DNA from: Gammaproteobacteria bacterium
Lineage (GTDB): Bacteria; Pseudomonadota; Gammaproteobacteria; SURF-13
Length of the DNA stretch: 62,471 nt
Assembly: GCA_016195665.1 (NCBI GenBank)
Contig: JACPZD010000039.1
Coordinates: forward strand, 1 to 62,471
Reading direction: 5' to 3'
This document shows positions 15,381-23,609 of the stretch, piece by piece (the stretch's first letter is position 1; every line of letters begins with the position of its first letter). A program made the position numbers and the translations under genes. The notes under the pieces are model-generated. The model was not told the DNA's origin, searched no databases, and was given only the letters and a program-made list of their open reading frames with translations.

Positions 15381-18134
15381 ATGAGCAAGATCAAACCCCT
15401 GGTATTGATAGACGCCTCGTCTTATCTCTACCGCGCATTTCACGCGCTGCCGCCGTTGATGACCTCGAAGGGTCAGCCGACGGGCGCGGCGTACGGCGTC
15501 ATCAACATGGTGCGCAAGCTGCTGGCCGATTACGACCCCGACTACGTCGCGCTGGTGTTTGACGCCAAGGGCAAGACCTTTCGCGACGACCTCTACCCTG
15601 AATACAAGGCGCACCGGCCCAGTATGCCGGATGATCTGAGCGTTCAGATCGAACCGTTACACGCGATTATACAGGCGCTGGGGTTACCCATGCTCATGAT
15701 AGAAGGCGTCGAGGCCGACGATGTCATCGGCACGCTGGCCGCGCAGGCGGCGGCGCAGGGTATTCCTGCTCTGATATCCACGGGCGACAAGGATATTGCT
15801 CAGCTTGTCAACGAACACGTCACGCTCATCAACACCATGTCGAATCAGGTGCTCGATCCGGCCGGTGTGGAGCAGAAGTTCGGCATTCCACCCAACCTGA
15901 TCGTGGATTATCTCACCCTGGTGGGAGATCCGGTGGACAATGTTCCCGGTGTCGCCAAGGTGGGACCGACGACGGCGGTGAAATGGTTGAAGCAATACGG
16001 CTCGCTCGACAACATCATCGCGCATGCCGGTGAGATAAAGGGCAAGGTCGGCGAGAATCTGCGCGCCGCATTGCCCCAACTGCCCATGTCACGCGAGTTG
16101 CTCATCATCAAATGCGATGTGCCGCTCGCTGTGTCCGTTACCGGTCTTAAGCGGCGTTCCCCGGAACTGGAAACCTTGCGCGAGTGGTATACCCGTCTGG
16201 AATTCAAGGGCTGGCTCAAGGAGTTAGAAAAAGGTGAGGCGTTAGGCGCGAGGGGTGCGGGTGAGGCGTTAGGCGTTAGGCGTGATGACTCCTCACTCCT
16301 CACTCCTCACAGGTTTCAAGCCCCTCACCCCTCACCCGTGCAAATCATCACCAACCCCACGCAGTTCAATGAGTGGTTTGCCAAGCTGGAACAGTCCCCG
16401 CTCATTTGTATAAGTGTACAGACGGACACTGGCGATTACATGCAGGCCAAGATCGTCGGTCTTTCCTTTGCCTGGCCTGATGAGGCCGTTTATATTCCGC
16501 TGGGCCACATTTATGCCGATGCTCCGCAGCAATTGTCGCTGAATGATGTGCTTGAGCGTCTGCGCCCTTTGCTTGAGGACGCAGCATTGCCGAAACTCGG
16601 ACACGATCTCAAATACGCGATGTGCGTGCTGCGCAATCACGGCATCAAGCTCGCGGGCCTTTGTTACGACTCCATGCTGGAGTCCTATGTGCTGGACAGC
16701 ACCGCAACGCGGCATGACCTCGATTCACTCGCCTACAAATATCTCGGCGGCAGGCGTTCCAATTTCGAGGAATTCGCCGGCAAAGGCGCGAAGCAACTTA
16801 GCTACAATCAAATCCCCATCGAACAGGCGGCCGCCCATGCCGCGGAAGACGCCGCGCTTACGTTGCGGCTGCATGAAGTCCTGTGGCCCAGAATCATCGC
16901 GCTGCCCGGCCTGCATAAACTGTACGCCGAGATCGAGATGCCTCTCGCGGCGGTGCTGGCGCGGATGCAACTGAGCGGCGTGCGGATAGACGCCGCGATG
17001 CTGCGCCAGCAAAGCCAGGAACTCGCCGCGCGCTTGCAGGAACTTGAGCGGCAGGCCCACGACGTTGCAGGGCAGCCGTTTAATCTCGGCTCGCCGTTGC
17101 AGATCCAGGAGATTCTCTACGATAAGATGGGTCTGCCGGTGTTGCAGAAGACGCCCAAGGGTCAACCCTCCACCGCCGAGGCGGTGTTGCAGGAACTCGC
17201 CCTGGACTATGCGTTGCCCAAACTCATACTCGAACACCGCGCACTCAGTAAACTCAAATCCACGTACACGGATACGTTGCCCGAGCAAATCAATCCCAGC
17301 ACCGGCCGTATACACACATGCTACCAACAGGCAGTCGCCGCGACCGGCCGGCTTTCGTCCAGCGATCCCAACCTTCAGAATATTCCCATCCGTACCCAGG
17401 AGGGACGGCGTATCCGCCAGGCCTTTACTGCCGAACCGGGTTACAAAATTCTCGCCGCCGATTATTCTCAAATCGAGTTGCGCATCATGGCGCACCTGTC
17501 CGGCGATACGGGGTTGATACGCGCCTTCGCCGAGGCGGCCGACATCCACCAGATCACCGCCGCCGAGGTGTTCGGCGTGCCGCTCGCAGAGGTCAGCACC
17601 GAACAGCGGCGCAGCGCAAAGGCGATCAACTTCGGCTTGATCTACGGCATGTCATCCTTCGGTCTCGCCCGCCAACTCGGTGTGGATCGCGCCGCGGCGC
17701 AGGACTATATTGACCGCTATTTCAGGCGCTACCCCGGCGTGCAGGCCTTCATGGATAAGACTCGCATACAGGCCCGCAAGCTCGGCTATGTCGAGACCCT
17801 GTTCGGCCGCCGTTTGTATCTGCCGGAGATCAACGTGAGCAACGCGCAGCGCCGTCAATACGCCGAGCGCACCGCCATCAACGCCCCCATGCAGGGCACC
17901 GCGGCCGACATCATCAAACTCGCCATGCTGCGCGTGCAGGAGTGGCTGGATAGTGAGGCCTTAGACGCCAGGATGATCATGCAGGTGCACGACGAACTGG
18001 TCTTTGAAGTCGCCGAACAGGCCTTAGAACAGGCCAGAGAGCCGATCCGGCGCTTGATGTCCGAAGTAGCAAAGCTCTCAGTGCCCCTGGTGGTGGATAT
18101 TGGGGTAGGAAATAATTGGGATGAGGCGCATTGA
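15381..18134 (+). CDS. polA: DNA polymerase I, proofreading residues lost
   Basis: 917 residues, the normal length. The 5'-3' nuclease domain (1-280; LVLIDASSYLYRAFHALPPL, EGVEADDVIG, STGDKDIAQLV) and the polymerase domain (about 520-917; DPNLQNIPIR, DYSQIELRIMAHLSGD, MQVHDELVFEV) are intact. In the 3'-5' exonuclease domain the metal ligands are replaced: the E. coli motif FDTETD reads ISVQTD, and LKYDRG reads LKYAMC, so D355, E357 and D424 equivalents are missing. Proofreading should be absent, as in Taq polymerase. The linker at about residues 285-319 is encoded by a GTGAGGC/CCTCAC repeat (16233-16337) with no counterpart in usual PolA. Roles: Okazaki fragment processing and repair. Confidence 0.95.
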   Translation: MSKIKPLVLIDASSYLYRAFHALPPLMTSKGQPTGAAYGVINMVRKLLADYDPDYVALVFDAKGKTFRDDLYPEYKAHRPSMPDDLSVQIEPLHAIIQALGLPMLMIEGVEADDVIGTLAAQAAAQGIPALISTGDKDIAQLVNEHVTLINTMSNQVLDPAGVEQKFGIPPNLIVDYLTLVGDPVDNVPGVAKVGPTTAVKWLKQYGSLDNIIAHAGEIKGKVGENLRAALPQLPMSRELLIIKCDVPLAVSVTGLKRRSPELETLREWYTRLEFKGWLKELEKGEALGARGAGEALGVRRDDSSLLTPHRFQAPHPSPVQIITNPTQFNEWFAKLEQSPLICISVQTDTGDYMQAKIVGLSFAWPDEAVYIPLGHIYADAPQQLSLNDVLERLRPLLEDAALPKLGHDLKYAMCVLRNHGIKLAGLCYDSMLESYVLDSTATRHDLDSLAYKYLGGRRSNFEEFAGKGAKQLSYNQIPIEQAAAHAAEDAALTLRLHEVLWPRIIALPGLHKLYAEIEMPLAAVLARMQLSGVRIDAAMLRQQSQELAARLQELERQAHDVAGQPFNLGSPLQIQEILYDKMGLPVLQKTPKGQPSTAEAVLQELALDYALPKLILEHRALSKLKSTYTDTLPEQINPSTGRIHTCYQQAVAATGRLSSSDPNLQNIPIRTQEGRRIRQAFTAEPGYKILAADYSQIELRIMAHLSGDTGLIRAFAEAADIHQITAAEVFGVPLAEVSTEQRRSAKAINFGLIYGMSSFGLARQLGVDRAAAQDYIDRYFRRYPGVQAFMDKTRIQARKLGYVETLFGRRLYLPEINVSNAQRRQYAERTAINAPMQGTAADIIKLAMLRVQEWLDSEALDARMIMQVHDELVFEVAEQALEQAREPIRRLMSEVAKLSVPLVVDIGVGNNWDEAH
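16233..16337. repeat. GTGAGGCGTTAGGC-type repeat inserted in polA linker
   Basis: Left half made of GTGAGGCGTTAGGCG units, right half of CCTCACTCCTCAC units, so the whole can fold back on itself. It is read through in the polA frame (EALGARGAGEALGVRR then LTPHRFQAPHPSP). Related blocks occur at 21245-21402 and 24995-25048. Confidence 0.75.
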
Positions 18135-18189
18135 TGTTGGCAGGCGCCCAAGGCACAATTTAGGCAACGGAATTCACATAATGAGACTA

Positions 18190-18316
18190 AGAACTTATCC
18201 ATAAATAATTTACCGCAGAGGGCGCAGAGGAATCAAGAAGGATTTGTTTCTCCTCCGCGTCCTCCGCGGTGAAGCTTTTTCACCGCAAGGGACACAGGGG
18301 AACTATTTATGGATAT
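18190..18316. repeat. CGCAGAGGGCGCAGAGGA-type intergenic inverted repeat
   Basis: TTATCCATAAATAATTTACC at the left and ACTATTTATGGATA at the right are inverted copies. Between them lie ACCGCAGAGGGCGCAGAGGA and CCTCCGCGTCCTCCGCGGTG, also inverted, plus TTTTTCACCGCAAGGGACAC. This motif type is common between genes in many proteobacteria. It separates polA from the delta-60 repeat gene. Confidence 0.65.
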
Positions 18317-18328
18317 GCTCTAAGCCAA

Positions 18329-20284
18329 ATGCCATCACGCTGCTTATCAACTCTTCTGATGCTGACTCTCACTGCGTTGGCGCCATTATGCGCCTACGCC
18401 GCGCCGGGAGATCTTGATCCCTCCTTCGGCAATGGCGGCAAGGTCGTCACTAATTTTTTCGGCAGCTCGGACGAGGCCAATGCAGTGGCCCTGCAGCCCG
18501 ACGGCAAGATTGTGGTGGTGGGGGAGAACGGCACGGACTTTCTGGTGGCGCGTTACAACGCCGACGGCAGCCTGGATTCCAGCTTCGGCACAGGCGGCCG
18601 GGTGACCACCGACTTTGGAGCAGAGGATGTGGCTCAGGCCGTTGCGATTCAGCCAGATGGGAAGATTATAGTAGTAGGCTACACTATTAACGGCAGCAGC
18701 GGTGATTTTGCCCTGGCGCGTTACAACCCTAACGGCAGTCTGGACAGCGGCTTTGGCGGAAGCGGCAAGCTCGTCACTGACTTCGGCGGATACGATCTCG
18801 CCTATGCCGTAGCCCTACAACCGGACGGCAAGCTCATCGCTGGCGGATTATCTACCACTCCCAGTAACCTGGGTGATTTCGCCTTGGTGCGTTATAACCC
18901 GAACGGTACATTGGATTTGAGCTTTGGTGTCGCGGGCCTGCAGAGAACCAGCTTTGGAGCGGTTGAAGTTATTGACGCCTTGGTGCTGCAACCTGACGGC
19001 AAGATTTTGGCTGCGGGGGCTACTGCTACCGTCAGCCTTAGTGACGCCAATTTTGCCCTGGTTCGCTATAACAGTAACGGCACGCTGGACAGCGGCTTCG
19101 GACTCGGCGGCGGCGTCACCACCGACTTCGGCGGTTTCGACGAAGCGGTTGACATCAAACTGCAAGCTGATGGCAAGATTGTCGCGGCGGGTTATTCTGG
19201 CGGTGCGGGAGGAACGTTGGGCAATTTCGCCCTGGCAAGATATACTTCCAGTGGCGGTCTGGATACCAGCTTCGGCACGGGCGGAAAGGTGACAACGGAC
19301 TTTGGCTCCTTCGATGGAGCTGGTAGTCTTATCATTCAACCCGACGGGAAAATTATTGCGGCAGGCGCTACAGGAACCACCACCAACGCCGACTTCGCCT
19401 TGGTGCGTTATAACCTTGACGGGAGTTTGGATACCAGCTTCGGTACCGGTGGCAAGCGCACCACCGACTTTGGACGTATTGATGCCTCGAGAGATGCTGT
19501 CCTGCAACCCGACGGCAAGATGGTCTTGGTAGGCACCAGCTACAATAGCAGCGCCACTGACGGCGACTTCGTCCTAGCCCGTTACCTGGGCGACTCCGGC
19601 CTGCCCCAGCCCGGCTGGTGGTGGAATCCCGACCAGAGCGGCCGCGGCTTCTCTATTGAAGTGCGGGGCAACAACCTGTTCATGGCCGGTTACCTGTATG
19701 CCGATGACGGCCGCGCCACCTGGCTCGTCTCCGGCGGCCCCATGACCAACGTCAGCACCTACAGCGGCCCGCTGCTGGCCTTTGGCAACGGTCAGACCCT
19801 TACCGGCCAATATAAATCCAACACACCAACGGGCTCTGCAGGCACTATCACTCTCCAATTCAGCGATGCCAGCCACGGCACGCTAACCTGGCCGGGCGGG
19901 ACCATGCCCATCGAGCGGTTCCCCTTTGGCTCAGGCTCGCCCAGCTTCCAGCCCGAGTCCGGCTGGTGGTGGAATGAGGCCGAAAGCGGGCGCGGCTTTG
20001 CCATCGAGGTGCAGGGCAATAACCTGTTTATGGCGGGTTATATGTACGATAGCAGCGGAAATCCGATCTGGTATGTCTCGCCAGGCGGCATGACCTCACC
20101 CACGCTCTACCAAGGCAGTTGGCTCCAGTTTGCCAACGGCCAGACCTTGACCGGGGCTTACAAAGCGCCTAGCCAGCCGCCCACTAATGTCGGTGCGGTA
20201 GCATTGCAATTCACCAGCACCACCACGGCCACCCTCACTTTGCCCGATGGAAGGCAAATTCCGCTGACGCGCTTCTTGTTTTAA
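18329..20284 (+). CDS. Secreted delta-60 repeat protein
   Basis: About 652 residues. Signal peptide MPSRCLSTLLMLTLTALA followed by AYA cleavage. Then about eight copies of a 55-residue delta-60 (beta-propeller-like) repeat, recognisable by LDxSFGxGGxVTTDFG, AVALQPDGKIVVVG and FALARYNPNGSLD. The C-terminus holds two copies of another module starting GWWWNxxxSGRGFxIEVxGN and containing LFMAGYxYxxxGxxxWxVS. I chose the internal ATG at 18329 because it begins a clean signal peptide; the open frame extends to 18269 into the upstream repeat. Probably a surface or secreted protein; the function of the repeat is unknown. Confidence 0.82.
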   Translation: MPSRCLSTLLMLTLTALAPLCAYAAPGDLDPSFGNGGKVVTNFFGSSDEANAVALQPDGKIVVVGENGTDFLVARYNADGSLDSSFGTGGRVTTDFGAEDVAQAVAIQPDGKIIVVGYTINGSSGDFALARYNPNGSLDSGFGGSGKLVTDFGGYDLAYAVALQPDGKLIAGGLSTTPSNLGDFALVRYNPNGTLDLSFGVAGLQRTSFGAVEVIDALVLQPDGKILAAGATATVSLSDANFALVRYNSNGTLDSGFGLGGGVTTDFGGFDEAVDIKLQADGKIVAAGYSGGAGGTLGNFALARYTSSGGLDTSFGTGGKVTTDFGSFDGAGSLIIQPDGKIIAAGATGTTTNADFALVRYNLDGSLDTSFGTGGKRTTDFGRIDASRDAVLQPDGKMVLVGTSYNSSATDGDFVLARYLGDSGLPQPGWWWNPDQSGRGFSIEVRGNNLFMAGYLYADDGRATWLVSGGPMTNVSTYSGPLLAFGNGQTLTGQYKSNTPTGSAGTITLQFSDASHGTLTWPGGTMPIERFPFGSGSPSFQPESGWWWNEAESGRGFAIEVQGNNLFMAGYMYDSSGNPIWYVSPGGMTSPTLYQGSWLQFANGQTLTGAYKAPSQPPTNVGAVALQFTSTTTATLTLPDGRQIPLTRFLF

Positions 20285-20377
20285 GGAGGGCTGTGGCCTA
20301 AGTGATTGAAATAAAAGGATTCATAAATCGCGTAATGTCGGAGTGAACTTTTTTGAGGCAGTTTAGTCTTATCCTGT

Positions 20378-20488
20378 GAGCGCTTAGCGCTCCCCGTTTT
20401 CTCCCTAAACGGGTTAATTGTCCGGTGTCCCCCACCCGGACAATTGTTTGGCCCCGGTTCTTCCCCCCTTAGAACCGGGGCTTTTTTT
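20378..20488 (+). ncRNA. Candidate C-rich-loop small RNA at the polA-engB locus
   Basis: Four consecutive perfect hairpins: GAGCGC-TTA-GCGCTC (20378-20392); CCCGTTT-TCTCCCT-AAACGGG (20393-20413); AATTGTCCGG-TGTCCCCCAC-CCGGACAATT (20416-20445); and GCCCCGGTTCT-TCCCCCCTT-AGAACCGGGGC (20451-20481) followed by seven Ts. Three loops are C-rich and could pair with G-rich Shine-Dalgarno regions. E. coli Spot 42, Pseudomonas ErsA and Xanthomonas sX13 occur downstream of polA, and sX13 has three C-rich hairpin loops. I infer an sX13-like regulatory RNA. No clear promoter was recognised; the true 5' end may be up to about 40 bases earlier. A readthrough terminator of the preceding gene is the alternative. 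Confidence 0.6.
20451..20488 (+). terminator. Rho-independent terminator
   Basis: An 11-bp perfect stem (GCCCCGGTTCT/AGAACCGGGGC) with a nine-base C-rich loop and a run of seven Ts. It ends the candidate small RNA and any readthrough from the delta-60 repeat gene. Confidence 0.9.
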
Positions 20489-20490
20489 GC

Positions 20491-20607
20491 TGCGTAGGGA
20501 AGAGCGGCAGCGAAGGGTTCTGCGAATGTCGCGGGCGGTCGCTCTCGGCATCCTGCCTCCCGCGACATTAGTACGTCCCTGTACGTCACAGGACGCGCAG
20601 GAGCGAC
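20491..20607. repeat. Second copy of the nested palindromic element
   Basis: Diverged relative of the 120-bp element at 7401-7520: shares GGGAAGAGCGRCAGCGAAGG, CCTGCCTCCCGCGACATTAG and TCCCTGTACGTCA in the same order, with small indels. Here it is intergenic, between the sRNA/terminator and the 3' end of engB. Confidence 0.75.
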
Positions 20608-20613
20608 GGCCCA

Positions 20614-21243
20614 CTAGAGCTCCAGCCAGCTCGCCAGGCGCTGTTTCGCCTCGTCAATCCCCATTTTCTTTAAGACAGAGAACGCCTGTACTTCAAAAAG
20701 CGGTTGAGATTCAACGCCCTGTTTATCATAGCCGGGATAACGCTGGGTTAAGCCCGCGGTTACATGGCGTAAGGCGAGATGCATGGCGGACCTGCTCAAT
20801 TTATCGGCCTTGCTGAGCAGGATGTAGACCGGCAGCCCCCCCTCGAAACAGGCGTCGAGCCGCTCCAGGTCCGCCGGGGTCATGGGATGGCGGATGTCCA
20901 TGATGAGCACCAGGCCGCACAGCGATTGCCGGCTTGCCAAATACTGCTCCAGGGTATGCGTCCAGTGACGCCGGCTGCGCTCCGGGGCCTTTGCATAACC
21001 ATAGCCGGGGAGGTCCACCAGGCGGCGCTGCGGCCCTAGTTCAAAAAAGTTGAGCTGCTGGGTGCGGCCGGGGGTCTTGCTGACACGCGCCAGCGACTGT
21101 ATCCCGGTGAGGGCGTTGATGGCGCTCGATTTACCCGCATTGGAGCGACCCGCAAAGGCAATCTCCCTCCCGGTATCGGGAGGCGCCTGGGAGAGCGTGT
21201 GAGCGCCGGATATAAAGCGCGCGGCCGGGAAGTGTTGCGGCAT
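20614..21243 (-). CDS. engB: Ribosome-biogenesis GTPase EngB/YihA/YsxC
   Basis: 209 residues, the usual length. The GTPase motifs are present: G1 GRSNAGKSSAINAL, G2 SKTPGRTQQLNFF, G3 LVDLPGYGYAKAP, G4 LLSKADKLS, and a G5-like FSVLKKMG (the usual second serine is valine). EngB is needed for 50S ribosomal subunit assembly. The convergent polA/engB neighbourhood is conserved in many Gammaproteobacteria. Confidence 0.95.
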   Translation of the reverse strand: MPQHFPAARFISGAHTLSQAPPDTGREIAFAGRSNAGKSSAINALTGIQSLARVSKTPGRTQQLNFFELGPQRRLVDLPGYGYAKAPERSRRHWTHTLEQYLASRQSLCGLVLIMDIRHPMTPADLERLDACFEGGLPVYILLSKADKLSRSAMHLALRHVTAGLTQRYPGYDKQGVESQPLFEVQAFSVLKKMGIDEAKQRLASWLEL

Positions 21244-21244
21244 G

Positions 21245-21402
21245 AGTGAGAGGTTAGAAGAAAGTGAGGCGTTAGGCGTTAGAAAAAAGTGAGGCGTGAG
21301 GAGTTAGGCGTAAAGACTGTAAGGCGTGAGGCGTGAGGCGTAAAAAAGCGTCACGCTGCGAAGCTGCGTGTCTCACCCCTCACCCCTCACGTCTCACTCT
21401 CA
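21245..21402. repeat. Long GTGAGGCGTTAGGC/CCTCACCCCTCAC inverted repeat
   Basis: Left arm: repeated GTGAGGCGTTAGGCG and GGCGTGAGGCGTGAGGCG units. Centre: a small GCGTCACGCTGCGAAGC hairpin. Right arm: CACCCCTCACCCCTCACG. Same family as in polA (16233-16337) and in the diguanylate cyclase gene (24995-25048). It fills the space between engB and the cNMP-binding gene. Confidence 0.7.
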
Positions 21403-21888
21403 TTTAGGTCCTGCGCCGTAGATATACTTCGCAAACGTCGCCAAATCCATGCTGACGCGGCGGATCAAATGATCCAGACTGATGATGGCGTGTTCTAACA
21501 GGTTCACGGCTATGAAGGGGTGCTCTACCCGTAGCCGTTGATATTTGACGCGGGGGAGCTTGAGCACCTGCGTGTCTTCACTCATCGCACGCATCCGCAC
21601 CAGGCGCGGCTTGCGGTCGAAGAACGACATCTCGCCCATCAGCTCGCCTTCCTTCATCCGGCCGACCTCGATCTCTTCGCCACCCTCGTCATACATCAGC
21701 GCCGCCTCGCCTTTGACGACGAAATACAGCGCCTCGCCCACTTCACCGATATTCGCGATAATGTCTTTCTTGTGAAAGCTCACCAGCTCGGTATAATCGA
21801 GCAGGATGTTGACTTCCTTGAGGGTAAGGGACTCGCATAGATATTGCTGGTTGAGAAATTGGCTGAGGGCGATTTGTTCCGAGGTCAT
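21400..21888 (-). CDS. Cyclic-nucleotide-binding-domain protein
   Basis: 162 residues, essentially one cNMP-binding beta-barrel: VSFHKKDIIANIGEVGEALY, FVVKGEAALMYDEGGEEIEV, MKEGELMGEMSFFDRKPRLV and RAMSEDTQVLKL. A phosphate-binding-cassette-like GELMGEMSFFDRKPRLVRMR is present. There is no C-terminal helix-turn-helix, so it is not a DNA-binding Crp; a C-terminal helix (LLEHAIISLDHLIRRVSMDL) may mediate oligomerisation. It could act as a stand-alone nucleotide sensor; the nearby diguanylate cyclase makes c-di-GMP a speculative ligand. Confidence 0.8.
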   Translation of the reverse strand: MTSEQIALSQFLNQQYLCESLTLKEVNILLDYTELVSFHKKDIIANIGEVGEALYFVVKGEAALMYDEGGEEIEVGRMKEGELMGEMSFFDRKPRLVRMRAMSEDTQVLKLPRVKYQRLRVEHPFIAVNLLEHAIISLDHLIRRVSMDLATFAKYIYGAGPK

Positions 21889-21977
21889 GGCTAGGCTCCT
21901 TAATTCTTATTAAATATAGCATAAAGACTCTGCGGCAAACGAACAACCCGTCCCGCGACACAACATAAAACCACACC

Positions 21978-23609
21978 ATGAAAGCCGCCGAACTGTTTGT
22001 CAGATGTATAGAGAATGAAGGCGTGGAATACATCTTCGGCATCCCCGGCGAGGAGAATCTCGCGGTCATGGACGCCCTGCTGGATTCTCCTATCAAGTTT
22101 ATCACTACCCGTCACGAGCAGGGCGCGGCCTTTATGGCCGACGTGTACGGGCGGCTGACGGGCAAGGCCGGCGTGTGCTTCTCCACCCTGGGACCGGGCG
22201 CCACCAACCTGGTCACCGGCGTGGCCGACGCCAATATGGATCGCGCGCCGCTGGTCGCCATCGCCGGGCAGGCCAGCACCACCCGGCTGCACAAGGAATC
22301 GCATCAGGTGTTGGATCTGGTGAATATGTTTCAGCCGATCACCAAATACGCCACCCAGATCCTGGAACCCGAGATCATCCCGGAGGTGGTGCGCAAGGCC
22401 TTCAAGCTCGCCCAGGCGGAAAAGTCGGGCGCCTGTTTTATTGAATTTCCAGAGAATATCGCCGCACTGGAAGTGGCCGAGGCGCCGCTGCGGCGTCAGG
22501 CGGCGACGACACCGGAACCTCCCGCCGGCCGGGTGTCTGAAGCCGCTGCGCTCATCTCCGCGGCGCGGAATCCGATCATCCTGGCCGGTAACGGGGTGGT
22601 GCGGGCGGGCGCCTCGCGTGAACTCGCCGACTTCGCCGGCCGGCTCAACATCGGCGTCGCCAACACCTTCATGGCCAAGGGGGTAATCCCGTTCAAGCAT
22701 CCCATGGCGCTGGGTAGCGCCGGCCTGCAGGCGCGCGATTATGTAAGCTGCGGTTTTGAGGAGGCCGATGTCATCATCTGTGTGGGTTATGACCTGGTGG
22801 AATATCATCCCTACCTCTGGCACCCGACCCGCGACCGCAAGATCATCCACATTGACATGTCGCCCGCGGAGGTGGATGCGAGTTACATCGTCGAAGTCGG
22901 AGTGGTGGGGGACATCAAGCTGAGCCTCGACCGGATCGCGGCGCTTGCCACGCCCCATGTGGGCCACCAGCTTCGCAGCCTGCGCAGTGCGCTCAAGGAG
23001 GAGATGGCCCTGCACAGCAATGACAGCGATTTTCCCCTCAAGCCGCAAAAGATCATCTGGGATTTGCGCACCGCGCTGGGGCTGGAGGACATCGTGGTCT
23101 GTGACGTGGGCGCGCATAAAATGTGGATGGCGCGCATGTTCCGTTGCGAACATCCCAATACCTGCATCATCTCTAACGGTTTTGCGAGCATGGGCATCGC
23201 GGTGCCGGGCGCCATCGCGGCGAGTCTCGCGCGGCCCGGCCGCGCGGTAGTGGCGGTCACCGGTGATGCGGGATTTCTCATGAATTCACAGGAGATCGAA
23301 ACCGCCATACGCATCAAGGCGCCGATCGTGGTCCTGGTCTGGACGGACAACGCCTACGGCCTCATCCAGTGGAAGCAAATGAATTGTTTCGGGCGCGAAT
23401 CCCATGTACGCTTCGGTAATCCGGATTTCGTCAAATATGCCGAGGCCTTCGGCGCCAAGGGTTACCGCATTGAACAGGCGAGCGAGTTATTACCGACCTT
23501 GAAACGGGCGATTTCCGATAACACAGTGAGTATTATAGATTGTCCTGTAGACTACAAAGAAAATCTCAAACTCGCTGAGAAACTGGGTGAGATGATTTGT
23601 CCGCTATGA
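21978..23609 (+). CDS. Acetolactate synthase-type ThDP enzyme, catabolic AlsS-like
   Basis: 543 residues with the three domains of the ThDP-dependent acetolactate synthase family. Catalytic glutamate in ITTRHEQGAAFMADVYGRLT, ADANMDRAPLVAIAGQ, then the ThDP/Mg site VAVTGDAGFLMNSQEIETA with the DNAYG motif. No small-subunit gene follows, and the overall pattern (HKESHQVLDLVNMFQPITKY) is that of the AlsS-type or related decarboxylases. Expected reaction: two pyruvate to acetolactate plus CO2. The stop overlaps the ATG of the next gene (ATGA), suggesting one operon with the EEP-family gene. Confidence 0.85.
   Translation: MKAAELFVRCIENEGVEYIFGIPGEENLAVMDALLDSPIKFITTRHEQGAAFMADVYGRLTGKAGVCFSTLGPGATNLVTGVADANMDRAPLVAIAGQASTTRLHKESHQVLDLVNMFQPITKYATQILEPEIIPEVVRKAFKLAQAEKSGACFIEFPENIAALEVAEAPLRRQAATTPEPPAGRVSEAAALISAARNPIILAGNGVVRAGASRELADFAGRLNIGVANTFMAKGVIPFKHPMALGSAGLQARDYVSCGFEEADVIICVGYDLVEYHPYLWHPTRDRKIIHIDMSPAEVDASYIVEVGVVGDIKLSLDRIAALATPHVGHQLRSLRSALKEEMALHSNDSDFPLKPQKIIWDLRTALGLEDIVVCDVGAHKMWMARMFRCEHPNTCIISNGFASMGIAVPGAIAASLARPGRAVVAVTGDAGFLMNSQEIETAIRIKAPIVVLVWTDNAYGLIQWKQMNCFGRESHVRFGNPDFVKYAEAFGAKGYRIEQASELLPTLKRAISDNTVSIIDCPVDYKENLKLAEKLGEMICPL

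Noticed and set aside
18414-19532. Overlapping arginine/serine-rich frames in the delta-60 repeat gene
   Set aside because: They repeat with the same period as the delta-60 units and are shadows of that gene.
20306-20338. Promoter for the candidate small RNA (TTGAAA and TAATGT)
   Set aside because: Spacing between hexamers is 21 bases and a second pair (TTGAGG, TATCCT) has only 11; neither is convincing.
21245-21402. Possible CRISPR array in the GTGAGGC repeat region
   Set aside because: Units are short and degenerate, spacers are not unique or regular, and no cas genes are present.
21900-23153. 417-codon minus-strand frame opposite acetolactate synthase
   Set aside because: Histidine/arginine-rich antisense shadow; the sense protein has all catalytic motifs.
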